Assembly: GCF_050589825.1 (NCBI RefSeq)
Contig: NZ_JBNGOZ010000006.1
Location: forward strand, 124,001 to 188,000
Direction: 5' to 3'
Origin: Carboxylicivirga longa
GTDB taxonomy: Bacteria > Bacteroidota > Bacteroidia > Bacteroidales > Marinilabiliaceae
DNA length: 64,000 bases
Of the stretch, positions 45,517 to 54,069 are shown piece by piece. The notes below the pieces were generated by a model. That model was not told the DNA's origin and ran no database searches. It saw only the letters and a program-made list of their open reading frames with translations. The translations under genes and the position numbers were made by a program. Numbering within the stretch: the first letter of the stretch is position 1; the number at the start of each line of letters is the position of its first letter.

Positions 45517-45552
45517 AAAGGCCCCGGTGCACTTCGCATAGCCGGGGCCTTT
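45517..45552. terminator. Bidirectional terminator hairpin
   Basis: AAAGGCCCCGG (45517-45527) pairs perfectly with CCGGGGCCTTT (45542-45552), 14-base loop. It ends the chemotaxis remnant on the plus strand and the DUF2892 gene on the minus strand. Confidence 0.8.
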
Positions 45553-45617
45553 GTCATTCACAAACAAAAAATAAAGGCAATCATCATCATCTTTCGGGCT
45601 GGTTAATACCTTATAGC

Positions 45618-45803
45618 CTATTTAGGCACGCCCAACTTGGTTAAGATATCATTCATCAGGCACCATCGTGTAATGGATGACTGAATGAGATTAAGGGCGA
45701 CAAATCCGGCTAAGAAAAGCCAGTTTATATTTACAAAGGCACCCAATAAAATGCTTATTAGCACCAAGGTACCAGCTATTGCTCTCACAATTCTTTCTTG
45801 CAT
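45618..45803 (-). CDS. DUF2892 family small membrane protein
   Basis: A 61-residue membrane protein with two hydrophobic helices (about 7-23 and 25-42) and the typical ending RWCLMNDILTKLGV, which matches DUF2892 (YgaP-like membrane domain). Family members often occur near rhodanese or heavy-metal genes; function is unknown. It lies 113 bases downstream of the PII-like gene on the same strand. Confidence 0.75.
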   Translation of the reverse strand: MQERIVRAIAGTLVLISILLGAFVNINWLFLAGFVALNLIQSSITRWCLMNDILTKLGVPK

Positions 45804-45916
45804 ATTTCATGTTTTTGTGCTTCAACTGTGTTCATCAGCTTTAGCGCGTTACTATTTTTTTATCAGATAAATAACAGCTTTCAATAACTGTATTTTAAGC
45901 TACTTACCCTAATACT

Positions 45917-46219
45917 TTATACTCCTTGTTCAACATCAATAACATAGGCATTAATATTACATTGCGGCATCTCTGCTTTACATTTCAACAAATTTTCCAG
46001 CAAACTGTCGGCTTGTTCATTGTCCACAAAAGCGATAAAGGCAATATTATCCGTCCCCTTTGAGACTTGCCCAAACCAGTTTCCGAGTCGGTGCTGCCGC
46101 TCCAGTTTACGCATTCCTTTCATTTCTATCTCGTTGTACGAAGGCACCTGATGTTCACTAAAGAACTCCTGCAGGCGCTCTCGGTATTCAACAACAGCAA
46201 TGGCTATCAATAATTTCAT
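45917..46219 (-). CDS. Small PII-like protein at the end of the second RND operon
   Basis: A 100-residue protein with a predicted ferredoxin-like beta-alpha-beta pattern: first strand KLLIAIAVVEY, a middle stretch with basic and aromatic residues (RRLGNWFG-like region) and last strand INAYVIDVEQGV. The arrangement resembles PII-like or DUF3240-type proteins that accompany heavy-metal RND pumps. It could sense substrate or nucleotide to regulate the pump. I start at the ATG at 46219. It lies 82 bases downstream of the permease and closes the operon. Confidence 0.55.
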   Translation of the reverse strand: MKLLIAIAVVEYRERLQEFFSEHQVPSYNEIEMKGMRKLERQHRLGNWFGQVSKGTDNIAFIAFVDNEQADSLLENLLKCKAEMPQCNINAYVIDVEQGV

Positions 46220-46301
46220 ATTCAACAGGATTAAGCGCAGGGGCACTGCTGATTATCGATGTGTGTAATTGGCACAGTGCCCGCGCCGGTTAAACTTAAT
46301 T

Positions 46302-49300
46302 TTAATTCAGCTCATCTGATGAGCCTTCTTCTTTGCTACCTTCGGTAAGCGTCTTCATTGCATCACCCTCGTATTTTTTCCGCTCAGTCATAAAATAAAT
46401 AAGCGGCACAATCAACAGTGTTAATACGGTGGAGGCAATAGTTCCGCCCATCAACGAGATGGCCAGTCCCTGAAAGATAGGATCAAACAAGATCACTACG
46501 GCACCAATTACCACGGTTCCGGCTGTAAGTAAGATGGGGGTTGTTCGCACAGCACCGGCTTCGATCACGGCTTCACGCAATGCCACACCTTCATTAAGGC
46601 GGATATTCACAAAATCGATAAGCAGAATGGAGTTACGCACCATAATACCGGCCAGCGCAATCATTCCAATCATTGATGTGGCAGTAAAGAAAGCATCGAG
46701 CATCAGGTGTCCCAACACGATACCCACCAGCGACAGGGGTATGGCCACCATCATTACAAAAGGAACTTTCAGGTTCTGAAACCAACCCACTATCAGCATA
46801 TAAATAATGACCAGCACCACGGCAAAAGCGGTACCCAAATCGCGAAATACCTCATAGGTAATCTGCCATTCGCCATCCCATTTCAGGCCGAAGTTATTTT
46901 CTACAAAAGGCTGACCATTATAAAACTCCTCTATGCTGTATCCTTCGGGCAACTTAATCTCATCCATGCGCTTACTCATATCCAGGATGGCATAAACTGG
47001 ACTCTCCAGCTCACCGGCCACATCGGCCGTTACATACACTACCTGCTTTTGATTTTTACGATAGATACTTTTTGCCTTAGGAGCCTCACGGATATTTACC
47101 AGATCACCGATCACCACCATATCGCCCTGCTGCGACCTAAGACTTACCTTCTTCAGATCATCGAGGCTGGTTCGATCAGCCTCGTCCAGGCGTAAGGTAA
47201 TACCCACTTGCTGATGGTCGTTTTCGGCATAGAGCGCCGATACGCGGGCTCCCCGTAAAGCCATATTCATGGCCTGTATAATCTGCTGAGGAGCAATACC
47301 ACTCAACATGGCTTTTTCCTTATCCACATCAAAAGTGTATTCAAGCTGCTCATCTTCCATCATCCAGTCTATATCCACCACACTCTCGGTATCGGCAAAC
47401 AATCGTTTCACCTGCTGCGCCACCTCACGCTGTGCTGCGTAATCGGGACCGTAAATCTCAGCTACCAGGGTTGACATCACCGGGGGTCCCGGGGGTACCT
47501 CCACTACTTTTACATTGGCATTAAACTTACGCCCGATATCCTGCAATCCTGACCGCAAAGCCTTGGCAATGTCATGCGACTGCAAGTCACGTTCTTTCTT
47601 TGATACCAGGTTCACCTGAATATCAGCAACATTGGAACCACGACGCAGGTCGTAGTGACGCACTAAACCATTGAAATTAATGGGCGCCGAAGTACCTACA
47701 TAGGTCTGATAGTTAGTTACCAGGTCGTGTTGACGAAGGTAAGCGGCTAACTCCTTAGTTACATTGGCAGTTTGCTCAAGGGTAGTACCCTCTGGCATAT
47801 CAATCACCACCTGAAACTCATTCTTATTATCGAATGGCAGAATCTTAACGGTAACGACCTTAAATAAAAACAGACTGGCGGAGGCAAACAGAAGCACCGT
47901 AACCCCTCCGATGAACACCCAGCGTTTCATCGGGCTCTCAATCATGGGGCGCATGGTTTTATCATACAAGCGGTAGATCAGCGTCTTCTCAAGTGAATAG
48001 TCCTTTTTATCATCGTCACCATCATCGTGCTTCAGCAGTCGATAAGCCAGCCACGGAGTGATCATCAGGGCCACCAGTAAGGAGAAGATCATGGCAATGG
48101 AGGCACCAATGGGCATCGGACTCATGTAAGGTCCCATCATACCCGACACAAATACCATGGGTATCACAGCGGCAATCACTGTAAAGGTAGCCAGTATGGT
48201 TGGATTACCCACCTCATCGATGGAACGCAGCGCCGCCTGCCAGAAAGGCAATTGCTTCATTTTAAAGTGGCGGTGCATATTTTCCGCAATAATAATCGAA
48301 TCGTCCACCACAATACCCGTTACAAATACCAGGGCAAATAGGGTAATACGGTTCAGGGTATAATCCAGGAAATAATAGCTAAACATGGTAAGGGCAAAGG
48401 TGATGGGCACAGAGATAAAAACCACCAGACCACCGCGCCATCCCATGGCCAGCATCACCACAAAGGTAACAGCCACAATGGCACCCAGTAGGTGCATCAG
48501 TAACTCTCCTACCTTATCCGAGGCTGTCTCGCCATAGTTACGGGTTACCTCCACATTAATATCGGCAGGCAAAAGCTCTTCGCGCAGCACCTCCACTTTC
48601 TTATTAATCTGCTCGGCCAAACGCATGGCATCAGCCCCCCGTCGCTTGGCAATGGAAATCGTTACCGCCGGGTATTCGCCGGCATTAACTTGCTGCTGCT
48701 CGCTGGCTTGTCCGTATCCAAAAGCCACATAAGCGCTGGGTAAGGCCGGACCATCTTGCACGGCGGCTACCTGATGCAGGTAAACGGGTGACTGCTGATA
48801 GACGCCCACCACCAGATTTTCCACTTCGGGAGCCGACTGAAAAAACGAACCGGTTCGCACAGCATACTCCTCGTTATTGCTACTGAAACTACCCGCTGAT
48901 ACCTGCTGGTTAGCGGCCTGCAACTGCTGCGTAATCAGCAAGGGATCGAGGGCAAAAGCCGCCATCTTATCACGATCAAGCGCTACTTTTATTTCTCGAT
49001 TACGACCCCCTATTACCTTGGTTTCCGACACATCTGTAATTTTCTCTATTTCAGCCGTGAGCTCCTGGGCTACCCGCTTCAGCTGATAGTCATCATAGGT
49101 CTCACTCCAAAGTGTCAAGCCCATTACGGGCACATCATCGATGGATCGTGTTTTAACCAGCGGCATGGTAACGCCCGCCGGCATCTTATCCATATTCTTA
49201 ATCAGCTCATTATACAGCTTAACCAGGCTTCGCTCAATATCTTCGCCCACGTAAAACTGCACGATTAACATGGCCTGCTCCGACATGGACTGAGAGTACA

Positions 49301-49553
49301 CATACTCCACACCCTTTATGTTGGAAACAATTTTTTCAATGGGTGTCACTACCTTCGATTCAATCTCTTCGGGGCTGGCTCCCGGGTACCCAACAAAAAT
49401 ATCGGCGATGGGCACATCAATCTGTGGCTCCTCTTCGCGGGGTGTCAGGTACGAACTATAGACCCCAATGATCATAAAGGCGACCATGAGCAGGGGTGTC
49501 AGTTTCGATTTTATAAACATCCGGGCTAAAGTCCCGGCAAATCCTGTTTTCAT
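46302..49553 (-). CDS. RND efflux permease (second system)
   Basis: A 1083-residue RND transporter. The N-terminal TPREEEPQIDVP block, 12 predicted helices in the RND pattern and the proton-relay Asp pair (GIVVDDSIIIAEN) are present. It is only distantly related to the AcrB-like permease at 5912-9022. The sequence (PREEEPQI type) resembles the less characterised RND branch common in Bacteroidota and Proteobacteria, so substrate (drug, metal, or other) is undetermined. The C-terminus is short, charged and Ser/Glu-rich. It follows the adaptor gene by 27 bases and is followed by the PII-like gene. Confidence 0.94.
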   Translation of the reverse strand: MKTGFAGTLARMFIKSKLTPLLMVAFMIIGVYSSYLTPREEEPQIDVPIADIFVGYPGASPEEIESKVVTPIEKIVSNIKGVEYVYSQSMSEQAMLIVQFYVGEDIERSLVKLYNELIKNMDKMPAGVTMPLVKTRSIDDVPVMGLTLWSETYDDYQLKRVAQELTAEIEKITDVSETKVIGGRNREIKVALDRDKMAAFALDPLLITQQLQAANQQVSAGSFSSNNEEYAVRTGSFFQSAPEVENLVVGVYQQSPVYLHQVAAVQDGPALPSAYVAFGYGQASEQQQVNAGEYPAVTISIAKRRGADAMRLAEQINKKVEVLREELLPADINVEVTRNYGETASDKVGELLMHLLGAIVAVTFVVMLAMGWRGGLVVFISVPITFALTMFSYYFLDYTLNRITLFALVFVTGIVVDDSIIIAENMHRHFKMKQLPFWQAALRSIDEVGNPTILATFTVIAAVIPMVFVSGMMGPYMSPMPIGASIAMIFSLLVALMITPWLAYRLLKHDDGDDDKKDYSLEKTLIYRLYDKTMRPMIESPMKRWVFIGGVTVLLFASASLFLFKVVTVKILPFDNKNEFQVVIDMPEGTTLEQTANVTKELAAYLRQHDLVTNYQTYVGTSAPINFNGLVRHYDLRRGSNVADIQVNLVSKKERDLQSHDIAKALRSGLQDIGRKFNANVKVVEVPPGPPVMSTLVAEIYGPDYAAQREVAQQVKRLFADTESVVDIDWMMEDEQLEYTFDVDKEKAMLSGIAPQQIIQAMNMALRGARVSALYAENDHQQVGITLRLDEADRTSLDDLKKVSLRSQQGDMVVIGDLVNIREAPKAKSIYRKNQKQVVYVTADVAGELESPVYAILDMSKRMDEIKLPEGYSIEEFYNGQPFVENNFGLKWDGEWQITYEVFRDLGTAFAVVLVIIYMLIVGWFQNLKVPFVMMVAIPLSLVGIVLGHLMLDAFFTATSMIGMIALAGIMVRNSILLIDFVNIRLNEGVALREAVIEAGAVRTTPILLTAGTVVIGAVVILFDPIFQGLAISLMGGTIASTVLTLLIVPLIYFMTERKKYEGDAMKTLTEGSKEEGSSDELN

Positions 49554-49580
49554 CGTAATATCATTTATAAGGTTAGGTCA

Positions 49581-50657
49581 TTATTTTATCTGTAATTTGG
49601 CACCGTCGAAAAGGCGTCCTTCTGCCGAAAGAATCAATCGATTCCCTTCATTCAGACCGGATAACACCTCTATTTTATCACCATAAGTCTTACCCAGGCG
49701 CACCCAGCGCAGCAAGGCCTGACCGGCGTGACTCACTGTCCATACACCCATTAACTGACCCCGTTTTACAATACGGTCGTTGGGAACTAACAATTTACTT
49801 TCCTGTCCTTTAAAATGCTGCACATGGGCAAATACACCGCTTCGGATTACATCCTTTTGATCTTCGGCAGGTTGCAAGGCAATGCGTGCATCGAACTGCG
49901 ATCCTGAGAAACGGCTGGACGGACTAATGTGAGAGATACTACCTTTGATGGCCTGCTTGCAGGCATCGATAAACACCTCTACGGTATCGCCTTTCTCCAC
50001 CTTATAAATCTCCGACTCGGGTATTTTAGCGCGTACCTCGAATAAACCGGGCGCTTCAATGGCCAGCAGGGGCATGCCCGGATTGGCCATATCACCGCTA
50101 TCAACAAATTTTTGGGTGATTACCCCATCGTAGGGCGCACGAATATTGGCATAGGACAGCATCTCCACGACCTCATCCTTTGCTTTTTGAGCGGCTTCCA
50201 ACTGTGCCTTAGTCATTGCCAGATGCACGGTTATATCATCCAACTCCTTTTGCGTAGCACTTTTGCTTTTATACAAGGCCGTGATACGCGAAAAATCCTC
50301 TTTGGCATGCTTGTAAGCGGCCTGAGCCTGAATGATATTGGCCTCTACCTGCTTTTCTTTCGCTTGTATGTCGTTACTGCGAATGGCTATTAGCAGCTGG
50401 CCCCGGCTTACCTTATCCCCCTCGCGCACCAGTACACGACTAATCTGTCCCATGAGACGGGTACTTAAAGTGGACTGATTAACGGAAGCTACCGATCCGG
50501 TGTACTGAAATTTCTTAGCAACGGTTGACGAAGCCAGGGTTTCAGCCTCTACCTGAATGGCCGTTCCCTCTTGTCCGCTATCGCTCTGCTTAGCGCCGCA
50601 AGCCTGCATTGCCATGCCTATAATTATAGTAACGATGATTAAATTAAGTGATTTCAT
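49581..50657 (-). CDS. RND periplasmic adaptor lipoprotein (second system)
   Basis: A 358-residue membrane fusion protein with lipobox MQAC (Cys about residue 20). The lipoyl half-motifs (STRLMGQISRVLVREGD and NIRAPYDGVITQKFVDSGD) enclose a helical hairpin rich in Ala/Lys/Glu, followed by beta-barrel and membrane-proximal parts. It links the permease at 46302 with the channel at 50697. Middle gene of the operon. Confidence 0.93.
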   Translation of the reverse strand: MKSLNLIIVTIIIGMAMQACGAKQSDSGQEGTAIQVEAETLASSTVAKKFQYTGSVASVNQSTLSTRLMGQISRVLVREGDKVSRGQLLIAIRSNDIQAKEKQVEANIIQAQAAYKHAKEDFSRITALYKSKSATQKELDDITVHLAMTKAQLEAAQKAKDEVVEMLSYANIRAPYDGVITQKFVDSGDMANPGMPLLAIEAPGLFEVRAKIPESEIYKVEKGDTVEVFIDACKQAIKGSISHISPSSRFSGSQFDARIALQPAEDQKDVIRSGVFAHVQHFKGQESKLLVPNDRIVKRGQLMGVWTVSHAGQALLRWVRLGKTYGDKIEVLSGLNEGNRLILSAEGRLFDGAKLQIK

Positions 50658-50696
50658 TGTTATCGTATTTTTTTGTTTTTGGAATGATTAATTTGA

Positions 50697-52025
50697 TTAA
50701 CGAAGAGCCTCGGAGGCTAACATCTGGTATTTAAAAACCGCCACATTGTAGTGATAGATGGCGTTCATGTACTTCAGTTGACTCTCTTCTGCCTTTGCTT
50801 CGGCCATCAGCAAATCAGAAGTACGCTCCATGCCCTGATGATAGCGGTTGGTGCGTATGCGCATGGACTCATGTGCTTCCTGTGCGGCCAGCTTGTAGCT
50901 CACTAGTTGACTCTCGGCCACGGCTATATCACGGATAGCCTTTGAAAGTTCCATATTTTCCTTCTCTACATAATCCTGGTAAGCAATCTGTGCCTTATTA
51001 TAATGCGCTTTCGACTGCTTATATTTACCCAGGTTGCGCCCGCCATTAAACAGGCGCCATTGCAACTTCAGGCCTACCATGTAACTGTCGGAGTCGAAAC
51101 CACCCAAATCAGCATCATACATATTGTACATACCAAAAGCATTAAGGCGCGGTGCAAACTTCATCAGGTCGCTCTTCGACATTTTCTTGTGCGCCTCAAG
51201 ACCATACTGCATGGCCACTACATCGGCACGATTTAGTACGGAGGTGGCATTGTCGAAAGAAAAAGACACTTGTGTGATGGAGTCGGTTATTTGCAAAGGC
51301 AGATCAATGGGTCGTCCCATCAGAAAATTCAGGGTCTCCTTCACGCTTTTTACCTTATTCTCTGCTTCTTGCACCCCGGCTACCTGTTCATGGCGACGTA
51401 CCCGGATGGCCATTACATCTGCCTCTTTCAAATAACCTTGTTCCAGGTTATCCTCGGCCATCGACAGATAGGCCTCGGTAGCCTGATAGGCTTTGTTCAT
51501 AACTGCCACACGACCTTGCGCCAGCTGCAGTGCATAGTAGGTCTGTTTCACCAAAAAAGCCACATACTCGCGGGTGTATTGCGTCTTTTGTTCGGTGGCT
51601 TTAAGCTGATTATTGGCCGCCCCTTTGCCCATCCAGGCATCCACATTAATTAAAGGTTGTTCAATTAGTACTTGTGTGGCAAAATGATTAGTCTGCCCGG
51701 GGTCGTTGATCAGTGCAGGATCAAAGTCGGCCATGGTGATGCCCTGCTGCTGCAATTTGAAACCAAAGGCATACAGCGGGTCGTTGGAGCTGCTGTAGGC
51801 ACCTGATACTTCCACTGCGGGTAAAAAAGCAGCATTGGCTTGTTGGTTTCCAGCCTTAGCAGCCGCCACATCAGCTAAAGACTTGCGAATTTCCCTGTTA
51901 TTTTCCGAAGCCATATCTAAGGCATCCTCTAAGGAAAAAGCCGTGCGTTCGGCCGGTTCCTGACCAAACAGTGTATAGCCTGTCAGGGTGAAACAGACTA
52001 CCAGCAAGCTTTTCATGTAATTCAT
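50697..52025 (-). CDS. TolC-family outer membrane efflux channel (second system)
   Basis: A 442-residue TolC-like protein with signal peptide (about 4-21, ends GYTLFGQ), the two repeated helical halves and an early LEDALDMASENNREI motif. Not an obvious lipoprotein, unlike the channel of the first pump. First gene of the operon OMF-MFP-RND-PII. I start at 52025 (MNYMKS); the ATG at 52016 or the upstream one at 52076 are alternatives. A cluster of ACATATA sites lies about 60-100 bases upstream. Confidence 0.92.
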   Translation of the reverse strand: MNYMKSLLVVCFTLTGYTLFGQEPAERTAFSLEDALDMASENNREIRKSLADVAAAKAGNQQANAAFLPAVEVSGAYSSSNDPLYAFGFKLQQQGITMADFDPALINDPGQTNHFATQVLIEQPLINVDAWMGKGAANNQLKATEQKTQYTREYVAFLVKQTYYALQLAQGRVAVMNKAYQATEAYLSMAEDNLEQGYLKEADVMAIRVRRHEQVAGVQEAENKVKSVKETLNFLMGRPIDLPLQITDSITQVSFSFDNATSVLNRADVVAMQYGLEAHKKMSKSDLMKFAPRLNAFGMYNMYDADLGGFDSDSYMVGLKLQWRLFNGGRNLGKYKQSKAHYNKAQIAYQDYVEKENMELSKAIRDIAVAESQLVSYKLAAQEAHESMRIRTNRYHQGMERTSDLLMAEAKAEESQLKYMNAIYHYNVAVFKYQMLASEALR

Positions 52026-52083
52026 AGTTCTATTATTTTGTTTGTTTATTCCGTTATCGTTTGTGACATTTTCCACGTCACAA

Positions 52084-52127
52084 ACATATATCTAATTTTC
52101 TACATATACAACATTCTATATGTGTAG
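52084..52127. promoter_or_regulatory. Candidate operator cluster: three ACATATA half-sites
   Basis: ACATATA occurs at 52084-52090 and 52102-52108, and its complement TATATGT at 52117-52123. The last two are part of a CTACATATA / TATGTGTAG inverted repeat (52100-52108 and 52119-52127, 8 of 9 bases). The position is right for repressor control of the second RND operon. No TetR or MarR gene is next to it. Confidence 0.4.
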
Positions 52128-52305
52128 ATGTTTAAATTGTTTTTATCTAACTGATAAACTGATCAATAAGATTGAAGTATTTACAGATATCACGATATTT
52201 TTATTAAGATAGGAAGAAAAACTTATTTAAGTATATTAAATTCTTAATTTTTAAGAAAAAGTGCCATCATATCCCACAGAAAGTTTTTAAGCTGTATTCT
52301 TTAAT

Positions 52306-52314
52306 TATCTTTGC
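52306..52314 (+). promoter_or_regulatory. Bacteroidota-type -7 box (TATCTTTGC) for cvfB-like gene
   Basis: TATCTTTGC matches TAnnTTTG, 18 bases upstream of the ATG of the S1-domain gene. Confidence 0.5.
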
Positions 52315-52332
52315 GTCCTATTTAAGAAAGAT

Positions 52333-53157
52333 ATGATTGGTAAATACAATACACTCAGAGTCGTAAAAGAAGTAGAATTTGGTATTTATCTCGACGGCGG
52401 TGAGCTGGGTGAGATATTACTGCCCATCCGGTACGTGCCCCCCGGGCTAAAGCCCGATGATGAGCTGGAGGTATTTATCTATCTGGATTCGGAAGATCGT
52501 GTAATCGCTACCACGGAAGAACCGTATGCCACCATCGGTGAGTTTGCCTACTTGAAAGTAGTATCGGTGAATAAGACCGGTGCCTTTTTGGATTGGGGAC
52601 TGATGAAGGATTTGCTTGTGCCCTACCGCGAACAGGCTGAACGCATGAAAGAAGGCCAAAGTTATGTGGTGTATGTTTACCTTGATGATGAGAGCCGACG
52701 CATAGTGGCTACCTCCAAACTCAACTCGGTGCTGGACAACCTGATGCCTGAATACGAAGAAGGCCAGGAGGTGGAGTTGATGGTAATTGACAAAACCGAT
52801 ATGGGCTATAAGGTATCGGTGAATAATCTGCACACAGGATTACTCTATCATAATGAGCTATTTAAACCTATCAAGATTGGCGACAAGTGCAAAGGGTACA
52901 TCAAAAAAGTAAGGGAAGATGACAAACTGGATATCACCCTTGAAAAACCCGGCTATGAAAAAATTGGCGGCCTCGCTGCCGAAATACTGGACAAGCTGAA
53001 TGCCAAGGGCGGTGCGTTAGCCGTTTCGGATAAGAGCCCGGCCGAGGTCATTTACAAAATGTTTGGCACCAGTAAGAAAAACTTTAAAAAAGCCATTGGC
53101 ACCCTTTATAAGCAACGATTAATTAGTATTGAGGACAATCAAATAAAAATACTGTAA
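52333..53157 (+). CDS. CvfB-like S1 RNA-binding domain protein
   Basis: A 274-residue protein of the CvfB/YitL family: repeated S1-like OB folds (about 1-60, 65-130, 140-205) and a C-terminal winged-helix region (about 225-274, AEVIYKMFGTSKKNFKKAIGTLYK). CvfB binds RNA; in Staphylococcus it influences virulence gene expression. Cytoplasmic. It has its own promoter box and is a single gene. Confidence 0.88.
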   Translation: MIGKYNTLRVVKEVEFGIYLDGGELGEILLPIRYVPPGLKPDDELEVFIYLDSEDRVIATTEEPYATIGEFAYLKVVSVNKTGAFLDWGLMKDLLVPYREQAERMKEGQSYVVYVYLDDESRRIVATSKLNSVLDNLMPEYEEGQEVELMVIDKTDMGYKVSVNNLHTGLLYHNELFKPIKIGDKCKGYIKKVREDDKLDITLEKPGYEKIGGLAAEILDKLNAKGGALAVSDKSPAEVIYKMFGTSKKNFKKAIGTLYKQRLISIEDNQIKIL

Positions 53158-53258
53158 ATACTTCAGAATTCTTTATTAACGAATAAAGAGTAAAATTCAA
53201 AATTACCATTTAGTTTAACACGGAAAAGAGGAGCACCATCTGGTGTCAGTGAAGAAAG

Positions 53259-53837
53259 ATGAAAAAACTGATTTTAATTTTATTATGCAGCATTACCCTA
53301 TCAGGGTTACAACTACAAAAGGCCAAAAGTCAAACACCTAACCCCCACACATCAAGTCAAATACACGCATTTAGCATGCAATTGTATAACACAGTTGGCT
53401 ACACCGATATGGAAGCCAGCTTTTGGTTAACAGCCTTAAAAGATGCCCGCCATAATTTTAACTTACGATTGGCACATGAGCGTTTTGAAGGCCAATATTT
53501 TGGAATTGGACTAGGCTACGGTTACGAAGTACGTTTAAACAAGCAGGTACTTTTACCTTATTTCACCTACAATCATGATGTAGAAACCGGGGACAACAGC
53601 GCCCTGGTAAATGGCTTGTACTATTCCTATGGCGGTCGCTTTGATTTTGCTCTGGGAACCACTTCGAACTTTGGTGCCATAGGCTATAACAATAATTCAT
53701 ATTGGGTAGATGCCTATTACAATATTAAAGCCTATGGTGGCATTCAGTTGGGAATGGAATACTGTCGTATGAGTGATTCAAATGATGCCTATTATGGTAT
53801 CATCTTCCAAAAAACACTCTGGAAACGCCGTAATTAG
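53259..53837 (+). CDS. Exported protein of unknown function, probable outer membrane barrel
   Basis: A 192-residue protein with a signal peptide (about 1-24) and many Tyr/Gly-rich alternating strands (FGIGLGYGYEVRL, LPYFTYNHD, GLYYSYGGRFDFAL), like small outer membrane barrels or porin-like proteins. I do not recognise a family. It is a single gene followed by a terminator; the gene before it starts another unit. Confidence 0.6.
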   Translation: MKKLILILLCSITLSGLQLQKAKSQTPNPHTSSQIHAFSMQLYNTVGYTDMEASFWLTALKDARHNFNLRLAHERFEGQYFGIGLGYGYEVRLNKQVLLPYFTYNHDVETGDNSALVNGLYYSYGGRFDFALGTTSNFGAIGYNNNSYWVDAYYNIKAYGGIQLGMEYCRMSDSNDAYYGIIFQKTLWKRRN

Positions 53838-53912
53838 AAAATTACAAATAATCCACGTGCTGGCATTATGCTATGCCACTAGTGATATAAGCAAATAGCA
53901 TCAGACATAGGT

Positions 53913-53946
53913 AGGGGCGTAACGAAAAGTTTACGCCCCTTATTTT
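53913..53946 (+). terminator. Terminator hairpin
   Basis: AGGGGCGTAA (53913-53922) with TTACGCCCCT (53931-53940), 10 bp perfect, 8-base loop, followed by TATTTTT. It ends the barrel-like gene. Confidence 0.75.
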
Positions 53947-54069
53947 TAATGACCCAGACAAAGCGCTGCTGTGCAGGCTTGCTTTCTGCAATATGTCAGG
54001 ACACGATGTACTGAAAAATTTTCATACAGGCTCGTCCTAACGCGCCTAACTATGAAGGGCTAAAGGGCC

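Noticed and set aside
53170..53189. AT-rich 8-bp hairpin after the CvfB-like gene
   Set aside because: Weak stem (only A/T with one or two G/C pairs) without a U-run; too likely to be chance.
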